Shown here: in pieces, positions 1-10,849 of the stretch
How the letters are laid out: every line of letters starts with the position of its first letter
Position numbering within the stretch: the first letter of the stretch is position 1
Assembly: GCF_000003815.2 (NCBI RefSeq)
Contig: NC_049982.1
Span: 27,793,954-27,857,953, forward strand
Origin: Branchiostoma floridae
Taxonomy: Eukaryota > Chordata > Leptocardii > Amphioxiformes > Branchiostomatidae
Reading direction: 5' to 3'
Length of the DNA: 64,000 nt
The notes under the pieces: model-generated
Seen by the model: the letters and a program-made list of their open reading frames with translations, nothing else
Databases searched by the model: none
What the model was told of the DNA's origin: nothing
Program-made: the position numbers and the translations under genes

Positions 1-80
1 TGGAAGATCCATTTTTGCACCGAGGGGAGCATTTTTAGATACATTTTTTGGACTTTGGTGATTATGTCAAAGTTCTATTT

Positions 81-1347
81 TAAGTAAACTCGGCACAAAA
101 AGTTTGGAATATCAACTTTAGTATATCATATTTCCACTATCTCTCATACATTTCAATATATTATATATCAATTGAAAGCTTGTGTGATTCTCTTTCCTAT
201 AGTATCAACCTTATTATGACTGTAATATGAAACGAGCACCAGGCCTGCTTACAGGTGAAGGTCACCCAAAAAAGTGCCAAAATTTCCCTGAATCTGTTCA
301 ACTCTGTATCGTCCTGTTGGTATTGGTGCGTATGTCGGTGACTCAGTCAATCCTTTATTCACATCACGTTTGGAATACAGAACATACCAGTTTGTTATAG
401 CGCATTTGAGTAGAGTATATCTGCCCTTTCGGCAGTTGGATATGGACGAATCAATGCGTGGAGGCGGCAAGGAGAACCACACGCTGACACGGCAAGAGTA
501 ACTGTCAGCGTTTGGTGGTGGAGGCAGCATCATAGTGTGGGGAGGTATAACCGCCACAGGAAAAACAAGACTCGTCACCATTCCAGGTAACTTCAATGTG
601 GTGAGATAAAGGGACACAATCCTCCATCCAGTCGGAATATCCTACCTCGTCAATATTGGACCAAATTCCATTCTGCAAGATTAAAACACTCGTCCACACA
701 TAGCAAGGACCATCGCAGACTACCTCCAGGATGCTGGAGTACAGTCTTAGGATGGAATAGCCTTCCTACGGTTTATGGCTGGCACCTCTTGGTTCAAATT
801 GTTTGCTTGAATTAATTAAGAGTAACAGTGGCTTTGATTGACATGTCCTGTTTATTCAACTTGCCTTCATTCACAAGTCAATATTGACGGAACAAAATGA
901 GCTGAATGGTGTGTTTGACTTTAGTAGGGTAATTGCGGCACTTTATTTTTATGACCACCCTGTAAGCAAACAGGCCTGGTGCCCGTTCCATAAATTTACA
1001 ATCATAAAAATACTCTACAAAAATATGCTTAAAGTAAACTGGGATGTTCTGTATACCAAAAGTTACATTAAAAAACTATTGATTGAATCATTGTTACCCG
1101 CGGCCAACCGGACGATACAGTGTTGAACAGAAGCGGGGAAATTTGGGCACTTTTTTTGGTGACCCGCTCAAATAAGCAGGCCTGGTGCTTGTTCTATGAG
1201 TTCATAATGATAATGAATTTGATACCATTGGAAAGAAAATCACACAAGTTTTCTATTGATATACAACACATTGAAATTGATGCAAAAACAACAGAAATAT
1301 GATCAACCGAAGTTGATATTCCAATTTTTTGTGCCGAGTTTATTTTT
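81..1347. mobile_element. Tc1/mariner-like element with long inverted repeats
   Basis: Arms of about 235 bp at roughly 81-314 and 1111-1347 are inverted copies; both carry GCAGGCCTGGTGC (or its complement) and a CTCGGCACAAAAA-type outer end. A third partial copy of the arm lies at about 900-1000 in the same orientation as the right arm. The interior holds a decayed DDE transposase. The element sits inside a satellite-like sequence that continues on both sides in the same orientation (1-80 and 1348-1760). The element boundary is approximate because the left flank is cut by the window. Confidence 0.6.
400..745 (+). pseudogene. Decayed Tc1-like transposase fragment
   Basis: Plus-strand translation gives the Tc1 hallmark order: a GRINAWRRQGEPH-like stretch, then GGGSIIVWGGITATGKTRLV (family: GGxVMVWGGI), then TRPHIARTIADYLQDAGVQS (family: QDNARPHTA...FL). 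In-frame stops and at least one frame change interrupt it, and the start and the DPxPIEH-type C-terminus are not recognisable. I infer it is inactive. It lies between the inverted repeats of the surrounding element, as expected for its own transposase remnant. Confidence 0.6.
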
Positions 1348-1760
1348 GGCTGCTCCACCTAACACAAGAAGAGTCCATTTTTGTACGGAGGGGGCATTTT
1401 TTCAAATTCTGTCTTGGACGGTGATGATTGAAAATTCCATTTTAGCGGGTGTTTATGTCAAAGTCCTTTTTAGTGGAAGTATTTTTGGACTGCTCCACTT
1501 AACATAGGGGTATCACAGGAAAAGTCCATTCTTGCACTGAGTTGGTTTTCAAATTCAGTTTTTGACTGATGATTCAAGTGTTTATGGACTGGTCCATTTT
1601 ACCTTTTTACATTGGGTGCACTGGAAGAGTCCATTCTTGCAGGAGGGATTTTGTATGGTTTATTTGTGCTCATTAGTGTGATTAGTAGTTAAAAGTCATT
1701 TTAAGCAGAAGTTTTCCATTTTCGCACATGGGTGATTTTGGAACAGTCATGGGGAGGCTG
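1348..1760. repeat. Degenerate tandem satellite-like repeat
   Basis: Imperfect units of about 100-150 bp repeat motifs such as GAGTCCATTTTTGCAC, GGAGGGGGCATTTTT and TTATGTCAAAGT. The same motifs occur at 1-80, left of the Tc1-like element. No convincing coding sequence is present. Confidence 0.5.
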
Positions 1761-1867
1761 AAATATGCTTTATTTGCTCTCAAGCAGATGTCGGCCATCC
1801 TAGTATTCCTTATATGACTGTTGAAAGCAATAATAAAGAACCAGCATTCCATAGTGTGTGTACTTAC

Positions 1868-2914
1868 CTGCGTTTACGGCGCTTTGGGTGATAAGTGATG
1901 TGGTTCTTTCGTTTTCTCATGTTTTGTTGTCGTTGTGTTCGAGTTGACCTCTACAAGAACCAATAAGAAGCCAAGAATGATTAACAGGTGGGCAATCGTG
2001 CAAATCTATGTGCAAGTTATTTGCATGGATATTTCATGGAGATATAAGGTCTCCCAACTCTTGTTTATTGTGGAATCATTGGCTTCATGGGCCCAATATA
2101 AGAGAGCACATTATCCACATATCATCATTAGGCCTTCATAAGAGCTTTCTCTTTACACAGACCAAACATTGTAAAAAAATTCGGGAACTACTCTTTCCTC
2201 AGATTTACAGAGCACACTCACCCCAAATGACTTGCACGTCTGGATAATTCACGCTTGGTTATGTATACCTTTAACTAACTCAAACAGGTTACAGTGTTGA
2301 CAATTCAATCATTTACTACACGTAGTTTGTATGATTATGACACTTTTAAATGATTATGCAAATTAGGGAAATACTTGCATGATTGGTATCTGCTAGTCTT
2401 CCGCCTGCCACTAACACATGTTGTATGTATTTAAGTTCAAAATTAAAAACGTTGTAAACATAGATTTTCATCATTAAGTATGCAAATTAAATCCGAAATA
2501 GAATGTCAATATGTATATCTCTACCAAAGATACAGGAATACAATATATCATGGAAGTCCGTGGTCCCTATGTTCCGTTATGCTCCTTGGGGGATTTTGAC
2601 CAAAAACGCCCCTGCAGTTTTAGAGTTAGCTACTAGGTGGCCATATATCACTTCTTCCGTACACTACCAGCTATCTGCCACGAAAATCAAGACCATAGCT
2701 CGTCCAGGTCAAAAGAATTAAGAATGGAAGTTCTGCTGCAGTACAAAAGTCACATACTAGGGGGTCCAAAATCGACCTTGACCTTCGTCTTCCCAACACA
2801 AATAGCATTGTAGTCCATGTAAAGGTTCTTGAGTCATGCTAACTACACAGATTTGGAAACACACACACACACTCACACACACACACAAATACACACGCAC
2901 ACACACACAAATAC

Positions 2915-2961
<47 letters not shown>

Positions 2962-3741
2962 GCAGCATCTCCATTTTGTCATGGAGATAAATATAACAAA
3001 CACGTAGGTAAAGAAATTATCTCAATTATTAACACTCACTTTTATGCTTTTGGTTGTGATATTCTGCCTGATTTTTGCGGTGCACAGTAAGCGGTGGACA
3101 ATGGCAGCTGTTCCCTGAACGTTGTTACACCGCGCCAGTGCCGCATTGTACAGAGCAGTAGCTTTGGTCAAGTCTCTAGTGTTTCCAGTTTCTGTTCCTC
3201 TTTTCAGGTACACGTCACCGAGACTTTTGATCGCTTCTGTTTCTAACATGTTGTTGTCGTTTACTATTCCCTCTACCATCAACTGTGCGTATCCAATCAG
3301 TATAGAGTCTGTGCTACCACCGGCATCCCGTTTCTTGTCCATGTCTTGAAATTTTCCAGCCACCTTTGCAGGTGTAGTCGTCTCATTGTCTTCAGTATGT
3401 TGTTCTTTACCCTGTGACCCCTTTGACGTCACCCTTTGTAAAAATCTCTCCGTGTATTCGTAGCGTTGTTCTATACTTTCGCCCTGCTCCCGATTGTCAC
3501 ACCTGATCTTAGCAGCCACGTAAAGCGCCAAGGCTATGTTGAAATTCCCTACATCCTTCTTGAGTATTCCCTTCTCCAAGTTCACGTCGCCCAGACTTTT
3601 TAGCAGCTCCACTTCCGCTAACCTGTCTTTGTCAGCCACTGCGTCCACCAGGGCACGGAGGTAGCCTGTCTCCGCACGGGCTAGTCCGTACCTCCTGCCC
3701 TTCGCGTCCGCCTCACGGAGTTTCTCACAGACCCTCAACAT
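1868..3741 (-). CDS. Nucleotidyltransferase-TPR family gene, partial copy A (exons 1-2)
   Basis: Exon 1 is 3741-3040 (702 nt, 234 codons). It starts at ATG in CCGCCATGTTGAGG and ends at donor AAA|GTGAGT, phase 0. Exon 2 is 1950-1868 (83 nt, acceptor TTGTAG, donor GTAAGT, phase 2). It is open and begins RSTRTQRQQN, matching the KSTQTQRQ exon of the full copies but 33 nt shorter in frame. Exon 1 encodes two helical TPR-like units of the form LKSLGDVxLxxG...AxALYxxAxxRC. Exons 3-6 are not found between 1 and 1868. Either they lie left of the window or this copy is truncated. Unlike the other two copies, no frame break is visible here. The intron carries a (CA)n run. Confidence 0.6.
2858..2959. 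repeat. (CA)n microsatellite
   Basis: About 100 bp of AC dinucleotides with occasional AAAT or GC interruptions, inside the intron between exons 1 and 2 of copy A. It produces spurious Thr/His or Cys/Val open frames on both strands. Confidence 0.95.
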
Positions 3742-3942
3742 GGCGGAATCCGTGCTGTGTAAAGGAATGTCTACTTCTGTCCGCGGACACTGGTGTCCCT
3801 ATGGTTTCATAGGCCTGACTTGAATACAAATTGGTGTCACAACATTACGTCATTTGTCAGTTCAAAGGTTAAAGGTTAGATGCACCGAAAGAAGAAAATA
3901 CTGCTTAACACATCATGAACCCTGTCTACCTGCATAAACATA
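3742..3942. repeat. 5'-flank module of the NTase-TPR family
   Basis: This carries the motifs found upstream of each family exon 1: GGCCTGACTTGAATACAAAT, AGGTGTCAC, ATTACGTCATTTGTCA and CCTGTCTACCTGCATAAA. The same order recurs at 5330-5600, 13790-14190, 25660-26040, 27110-27700, 40060-40440, 49300-49650 and 50690-51060. I see no TATA box. It may contain promoter sequence, but nothing here proves that. Confidence 0.5.
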
Positions 3943-3950
3943 GGTGTAAC

Positions 3951-4383
3951 TAGGGCTGGGTATCGGTACAGCGTACCGGTACAAAACCGGTTTTTCTTAT
4001 TGGACCGGTCCAGAAAAACCGGACCTGAAAAAATTAGGTGGACCGGATGTTGGACCGATTAGAAAATTAACAAATTATTTTATCAGGCATTCACACGTTT
4101 TGGCGCTTGCAGTTGGAAGAAAATGACAAGAGTGAAGTAGAGTAGAGTTTATAGTAATTTCTACCAAGGTTTACAGTCAATCGTACAGGTGCAGTTAGCG
4201 TTGTAGGATTTTAAAACGCCAGTGTAAGTCTAATACTCCGCCAAACAGATTTCTTTGTAGTGAAATGGACAATTGGTATGAGTCATACTGAATCAGGTCC
4301 AGGTTCAGGTCCGGACCTGGACCTGATCCTTTGGACCTGAACCGGACCTGGACCTGAATTTTCTGTACCGGTACCCAGCCCTA
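3951..4383. mobile_element. hAT-like non-autonomous element (MITE), copy 1
   Basis: Terminal inverted repeats are TAGGGCTGGGTA and TACCCAGCCCTA. A perfect 8-bp target duplication GGTGTAAC flanks it (3943-3950 and 4384-4391), as is typical of the hAT superfamily. The 433-bp interior is rich in GGTCCGGACCTGGACCTG palindromes and contains no transposase. A related copy lies at 53841-54258. Confidence 0.9.
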
Positions 4384-4391
4384 GGTGTAAC

Positions 4392-6390
4392 ATTGCTAGT
4401 GTTGAGGTTACGTCATTTGCTCGTTTCAGACTTCAGGCAACGTTGATTTTATTACATGGAAGACGTCGTCTTGGAACTCGAAAGCTGATGCGAGCGTGTG
4501 AATAAAAAAAAAATTGGCCAAAAAGAAAAGTTACCTTCATTCTGAAATCGTATTGGTCTGTAAGGCCACAGCAAGTTAAGTTTATGGATGACATGCTCCA
4601 CAAACTCCAAACACAAACAAAAAGCGCGGGGAAAAAACAAGGTAGGCAAAAAAGGAACAAGATTCCTATATTTTTAAATTTTGAGACCATTAACCTAACG
4701 TTATATCAAACAAGAAATGAAGCGACAAAACACAGTATCAATAGGTCTTCTTTTCCTATATCAACAATACCACCTCTCTTCGTAGGTGTAGAAAAGAGCT
4801 TGTCATATGTGCAGCTACTACACTATTGAACACAGTTTAATAGTCAAAGCCTGGGGGAGGCCATTGATTTTTTTTTTTAACCGGGGGAGGGACATCGAAA
4901 AAAAAAACATACCGTCCAAAGTTCTGGCAATTTTGTAACATGTAAAGGATAGAAATGTCATTAAACTTAGCTTAGCCTACCAACAAAATTTGCTTCTCAG
5001 CATGTGGGAAATGGCGTTTCAGAGGGTCAAGATTTCAAATTTTCCCAGACCGGCCTTGTGACGCATCTCGGCTTCAGCACTCAACATAGTGAAAATATGT
5101 TAGGGTGGGGGTCCCTAGCCATACTGGGTATTCATATGTGATGAAACACAGTCAACACTGGGCATCAAACGCAAGCAATGTGTGTAAGGTTTGCTGGATC
5201 CATTACGGTCTCTGAGTTTAGTGGACACAGGGTTCAGTCACTGACACAGTGACTCATAACCTGAACTGCCTGGAAACCAAAACTAACCGATTTTGTTTTA
5301 CTCTAGAATACATTAACGTTACATTACCTGCCTCATGAATCAGTATGGACTTATGTGCCCATTCCGATGAATCCAACATATATTCTACCTATTTTTTGTC
5401 AACTATTACAGCATCAAGTTCTCACATTTGCCTATTTTCGGCACATAAGATATCTAGATGCTGTCTACCTGCATAAAACGTACTCAGGCCAGGAACTGGT
5501 CTCTTATCACAATTTGCCAGGTAGCAGATGTTGTATGGTTCTTGGCCGCCAACACGTGGGTGCTTGTCAAGTGTCTTACACAGTTTAGTCTAGATTAGAT
5601 TAAGCTCTCCATTGTGTATGGCCCCACTGCCATCATGTTCTTCATATGAAGGAAAAAAAAGATAAAATATAGTATAAAAGTAACACGTCTGCAAAAATGA
5701 ATCTTATGTCTACTTGGGCGTTAAAGCACCACAGAACTACCATGATATCATATGAAAACTAAGCGGAAAATTTCAAGAAACGGCTTTTTTATTTGATCTT
5801 TTTCATTCATTTATCAGCACATATTCCACAATTAGAAATAACTAATAGTACAAAATGGAAAGAAAACATGGAGGGGAGGAGCAGAACGACGCGTGTACAT
5901 AATGTTAGATGATTGTAGTAATAGTCAGAAGTGCTAGGCGGCGCTGTCAAAAAGGAGATTTAGCATATACTATATTTTTCACTCATGACGAAAAGTTGTT
6001 GATTGCTTGTGAGTTTCGTAATTTTCAGCTAAAGACCAATCATGCATAGTAAAATATCTAACTAGGTCATGTAGGCTACTTGTCCTTGGCGTTGAATTAA
6101 GTGTAGCGATAATTCAACCTTTGTCCCGTTCAGGCACGGATGTTTACGCAAGAAAAAAATGTAAACGTTAAACACTCCTTTCTTGAGTAGTACAGGGATA
6201 AATTATGTTGTTGTTTTTTTTGCCCGTGGATTCAAAATCAGTTATTTGCCATTAGTTTCAATGAAGGCTATGTTTGATTCTTGTTTATCAAGGTAATATC
6301 ACAGTAACCGAAGTACAAAAAAGGCAGATGAATTATGTACATGTATGGGAGCAGTTGTGCAACAAACACGATGCATAGTAGTCAATTTTA
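4392..6390. other. Gene-free intergenic stretch
   Basis: No supported gene on either strand. A dispersed repeat at about 4990-5115 (GGCGTTTCAGAGGGTCAAGA) recurs inside the element at 57837-59080. A copy of the NTase-TPR 5'-flank module lies at 5330-5600 (CTGTCTACCTGCATAAAACG, then AATTTGCCAGGTA). The remainder shows nothing recognisable. Confidence 0.5.
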
Positions 6391-6393
6391 GTA

Positions 6394-6603
6394 AGGCCTA
6401 CGTCACATTTCCTCCCGGGGCCCGGCCGGGCTGTTTGTGGAAACGAAACGAAAAGTTAAAGTTCATGGCAAAAATATGCACAAGATTTGCCGTTGAATTA
6501 CCTTTTCTCTTTTTTTGTGTGTTTTTGTTGTCTTTATATCGTACTTTTCGTTCCCCGAAATTGCCCAGTCGGACCCCTTTTTTTGAAATGTGACGTTAGG
6601 CTA
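6394..6603. mobile_element. Short inverted-repeat element (MITE)
   Basis: Ends AGGCCTACGTCACATTTC and GAAATGTGACGTTAGGCT are inverted copies with few mismatches, enclosing about 170 bp that includes the GC block CCCGGGGCCCGGCCGGG. No transposase is present. The exact boundary and target duplication are uncertain. Confidence 0.6.
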
Positions 6604-6990
6604 AACAGATATCAAATACATTAATTGTCAGTCATATAATTGATATGGCTCAGTTGAATCACAAACATTAACAGATAGATATTCAAATCCAGCTTACCAT
6701 CCAGAAATTAAAAACAAAATATTGAATAAAAAGAAAAAGGCATTTGTAATCTTGTTGAACACAGTATGCGTATATGGCAAACTTCGTCTGTGATTCAGGT
6801 CATATATATACATTAGCAAACATTTTAACCCAGTGAGAGATTTATCACTTATGTTGTTACATACTTCAAGTGTTTTCACTAATCATCGTTTGAACTTTTT
6901 TCTTCCCAGGTACTTCTTGAAATTTTAATGTGAAATATAATGTAGTTAAGAGGGAGTGCCAGCAGGTACATGTATACGCTAGTTACACGT

Positions 6991-6991
<1 letters not shown>

Positions 6992-7028
<37 letters not shown>
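6992..7028. repeat. (CA)n microsatellite
   Basis: Uninterrupted AC dinucleotide run. Confidence 0.95.
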
Positions 7029-7031
<3 letters not shown>

Positions 7032-7094
7032 AAAGCTAACTCCAAAACATTTGGCAAATGCTCTGCCGAGCTCGAGGCAAAACGACTTCTATTC

Positions 7095-7420
7095 ATGGCA
7101 CATTGTTGTTCTATGTATTGTGCACAGGTGTGGTCTAACCACAGCGCCACCGCGCTGCAGAGAATTAGAGTTGCTTTTCATGATGCCTGTAAGATTACTA
7201 TGTCACAACCTAGATCTAGCAGCAACAGCTGGCTGTTTGCATTGTTGCGATTGGACACCTTTGACGCCAGGAGGCGTAAGCTGACGCACTCATTTGCGAC
7301 TCGCCTCCTGGCGTCTGAGAACGACATTATTAGAGTGCTATTATACCCTTCCACAAGTACGTTCTGGGATAACTGTTGTCACGTCTTACACAGACCACGT
7401 ACACAAGATACAGCGTGAAT
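7095..7420 (+). pseudogene. LINE reverse-transcriptase C-terminal fragment
   Basis: An open frame of about 107 codons reads QVWSNHSATALQRIRVAFHD, then ACKITMSQPRSSSNSWLFAL and RRKLTHSFATRLLASENDII. This follows the post-catalytic (thumb) region of many animal non-LTR retrotransposons: YG..LW...L..L+VAYND..R.LL..PR.SSA..MF........R+..Y.F..RL..S.N.II. No YADD core is present upstream, so it is a 5'-truncated or decayed fragment. Class assignment is by remembered pattern only. Confidence 0.55.
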
Positions 7421-7625
7421 CCTGTCTTTTGATTTTAGAAGTACTGGATTATTGTCTTTTTTAAATGTACCGTCAATTGTTTGTCCCTATGGGCCATAGT
7501 GCCTGACAATAAACATACACAGACTGCGTTAAGGCAACCATGCAGTCACTTTTAATAACAGCAAAATCAGACAGGAGAATTCGTCATTCACAGCGCAAAT
7601 GGGTCTCCATTTCGTAGGTGGTTTT

Positions 7626-10469
7626 CTACGTTTTAAATGGGCGCACCCTGTTATCATCCTTAACGTTATATAATTTCTTGTAGTAGCACAAGCCAAAGAA
7701 CAAACCAACAGCAACAACCGCGGTCCCCGCCACCAGGAGAATCTCGTAAGGATTGCTCAAGAAAGAGGCTTCTGGACAACCTGCAATTATATAGAGAAAA
7801 TGAGAACGTCGACAGCAATTGTAGGATAATGAGACTTTTGTTCTAAAAAAATAGGCCTCCACGATATGTAAAGCATGACTACCCATTTTTGAATTTCAAT
7901 GCTTTGTTTCGGTATGTATAGTTATTAGAAGTTATGTTTGATGTTTATTTTCATGTAACCATTTTCAAAACCCCCTGGGTGACTGCTACTTAAAAATTTA
8001 CTCACAACTGGCAAATTGAATATTGACTTAAACTTCAGTATTCTATCTAGCAATCAAGCACATTTATGGTTTCAACGATTGATGTTTTGTTACTTATGTT
8101 ATAGCCTTTGACCTCTGACCCCTCCTCATTACTTCTGTTTACTGAGTTTATGTTACATTTTTGTAATCAGTTCACTTCAGTTTTTCTTATGTCATACAGT
8201 ATACATGTACTTTTGTTGACTTTATGTTATTTGATGGTTTTAATTTGTAATGTTGATGGACGACTCCAGGAAGAATAGAGTTATGATAATAATTGTAACT
8301 CTAATTGGAGATCGAAATAAACAAACAAACAAAGCATGGGATAAAATATCTAATCTCTTGTTTTCTTGTTGTCATGTATCAATGGTTCTCACTTTTTAAA
8401 AAACTTTATATGGCTTAGTACAGACACGTGCACCAGCTCTTTATATGTACAGACAAAAGCCCCTTATAATATATGATACTACGCTAGGCACCATTCTATT
8501 CTAAGATTTTGTTCCGGAAGACAGTTTATTTACCGTTGATGTTGGTGTTGCCGGCGTTGATGTTATTGTTGGTGTCGATGTTGGAGTTGATGTTGTTGTT
8601 GATGTTGTTGTTGGTCTGACTCGCCTCACACGAGCATGCGCACGGAGGTGTGTTACATTCCACAATTTCGCTGTAGGATGTCGGGGAACAGCATGAGTTC
8701 CGGGACCTCATACGGGTCTTGGCTCCTACAATTCATTGAAAGCCAATAGATGTAAGAAAAGAATAATAATGGATAATGGATAAACAATCCAACAGAAAGC
8801 TAGACACAGAAAGCTAGACATATCTACCAAACGGGGCCCAATCATCAATCAAACCAATCAACTTAAATAAATACTGCTACAGATTTGTGCTTACAAAAAA
8901 AGTTCTGGATTCGAGAATTCTACAACAATACCAGACCCGACGTAAGCTCTCGATTGTTACAGACACCTGATCTCATTAACAAGTGATCTTGCAGATACGT
9001 GACGTCAGGCCAGCAATTGGTCAAACGTACCAGGAATTTTGTATTGTACTGTTAAGTGATGACTGGAGTGCCCTGATATGGGCGTTATAAACGTCCTGGC
9101 ACGTCTGATTAATTGCTAAAGACACGTTTCCGCAATTTCAAGGTCACACGTTAATAAGGTCACGTGGCGGTAACTCTCGCTAGTTTACGTTCTGAAGTGA
9201 TTGGTCATCAGTGTTGATCCTGAAGAAGGCGACAGTGGTCGTTGAAAATTTTATCATTGTGTACTTTTGTGTCGAAAGAAAGTTCAGCATCGTACTATGA
9301 CTACTACCAACACAGATTAGTTTCCATGATAATCTATCAAGATAATTTGCCGAAGTTTGTCGGGTTATGAATGTAACTGAGTTGTTTCTTTCTTTTTTTG
9401 TGACGCCACAGGGGCGAGCCCTGTCTGAGTAGCATGCCAATTACTGGGAGGAAAATGTCCTGTATTTTCGGGGGCAACATTACCTTTCTAGCCCCTGCGC
9501 ATTCCTGAGATTTGTTGTCTTCCAACGCACCTCTTTCACAGGTCAGTGAGAGGAAAATGCCCTGCATTTTCTGGAAAAGTATTGCCTTCCTAGCCCCCGT
9601 GCATTCCAGGGTTGTGTTTACTGAAAACCCACCTCCTCCACAGGTCCGTGAACAGAGAGACCAGTGTCCCCAGGAGTTCCAGGAACAGGTACAGCAGCTC
9701 TGGATGTTGCAGGCCTGAGCCGTGTGGATGTAGTATGGATTACAGCAACCGTCTCGGTACTTATATCGGACCCTAGTTCCTGTATTAACAAATTAAGCTA
9801 TTTAAATCAACTGCCATTATACGTATCAAGAATGCATTTAGCCGTTTCCATAAAAAGTGCAACCCTACTGTAACTGGTACAAAGCAGCTGTAAATTGAGC
9901 AAATATATTTCGAGGATTGAAAAAAAAAAGTCTAAATCCTTTTATATTATAGAATACCAAAGTCAATTTCATGGTTAAAGAAAGGTGTGAAAGCACAAAA
10001 ATGAAGACTATTGTTATACAATACCATTTCTGTCTAACCATTTTTCAATCTTTCTGACCACTTATATTTTATAGTGAAGGCATAGTTTTTTTTTTTTGGG
10101 GGGGGGGGTCTTATTTGCACACTCGCACCAGTTTGTGGTTCCCAGAGAATGCCATCACTATGATAAAATCAACATGACTAACTATATAATCAGAAGAAAT
10201 CATCTTCATAAGATACCGTCGATTCATCGTTGATTGTATGGACACAGGGAATCTTATAGCCTCATCACAAGTTCAATTACAGCACACTCCAGCATACATA
10301 CAAAAAGAACAAAAGTATGGACAGATGTAATTACCCCCTCCACACGTTTTTGAACATGCAGTCCACGGTTGCCATGTTTGCCACGGACAGTAGCAGCCCT
10401 CCCCCTCTCCGAGAAGCAGCGCGAACAGAACGACGGCAACCAGGGCACAAAGACAGGCACATCTCCTGC
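7626..10469 (-). CDS. Type I membrane protein with two thrombospondin type 1 repeats
   Basis: Four exons fit with phase-1 introns throughout: 10469-10335, 9779-9633, 8725-8534, 7780-7626 (stop TAG). The first exon reads LVAVVLFALLLGEGEG, a signal-peptide-like core, then CPWQTWQPWTACSKTCGGG. The second exon gives TRVRYKYRDGCC...ACNIQSC, which completes TSP1 repeat 1, and then CSWNSWGHWSLCSRTCGGG. The third gives AKTRMRSRNSCC...VECNTPPC, completing repeat 2, followed by an Asn-rich linker. The last gives one membrane helix (ILLVAGTAVVAVGLFFGLCY) and a short basic tail ending RVRPFKT. The WxxW and CSxTCGGG motifs are the classic TSP1 glycan and disulfide sites. The initiator Met must lie in an unseen upstream exon. 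An adhesion or matrix-binding surface role is inference. Confidence 0.75.
9440..9660. repeat. Tandem duplication across a splice donor in the TSP1 gene
   Basis: The block GAGGAAAATGTCCTGTATTTT...TTTCACAGGTCAGTGA (about 9448-9549) is followed by a diverged copy GAGGAAAATGCCCTGCATTTT...CTCCACAGGTCCGTGA (about 9550-9655). The second copy spans the donor of the exon at 9779-9633. The first copy therefore carries a decayed duplicate of the exon end in the intron. Confidence 0.6.
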
Positions 10470-10669
10470 CTGTAGTACTGCAACATTAGAATGCATTCGC
10501 AATATCGTCTCAAACTGTTAGATAGTTGACCATTAGTAACATATACGTTTCGTCTCATTTTACGAGTTACTGTTTTCTTTTACGTATCTTGTTGGTTGCG
10601 AACAGTCACTGCAAAAATATTTACCAAATTTAATCTAAACTCCACGGTGCGGGTAGGCATGGAAAGAAG

Positions 10670-10840
10670 TAGTCTCCACGCAGACCCTACGGTGCCTAAA
10701 AATAGTATCAAAGCTGGCAAAAGAGTATAGCCGGCCAAAGGGAGATAGCCGGCCAAGGATAGTCAAACGGGCACCGGAGCTATACTCCTTTGCCAGCTTT
10801 GATACTATCTTTAGGCACCGTATGGTCTGCGTGGAGACTA
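10670..10840. mobile_element. Fold-back element with 9-bp target duplication (Mutator-like)
   Basis: Almost the whole 171-bp element is an inverted repeat. It begins TAGTCTCCACGCAGAC and ends GTCTGCGTGGAGACTA, with arms of about 65 bp containing AGTATCAAAGCTGGCAAA. It is flanked by perfect direct repeats GGAAAGAAG at 10661-10669 and 10841-10849. A 9-bp duplication with long inverted arms is typical of Mutator-like elements. No coding content is present. Confidence 0.85.
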
Positions 10841-10849
10841 GGAAAGAAG

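Noticed and set aside
1750-1867. Exon 3 of copy A
   Set aside because: An acceptor-like site and open frame exist, but the translation does not resemble [10 protein letters not shown] of copies 1 and 2.
2836-3090. Open frames rich in Thr/His or Cys/Val
   Set aside because: Translations of a CA microsatellite.
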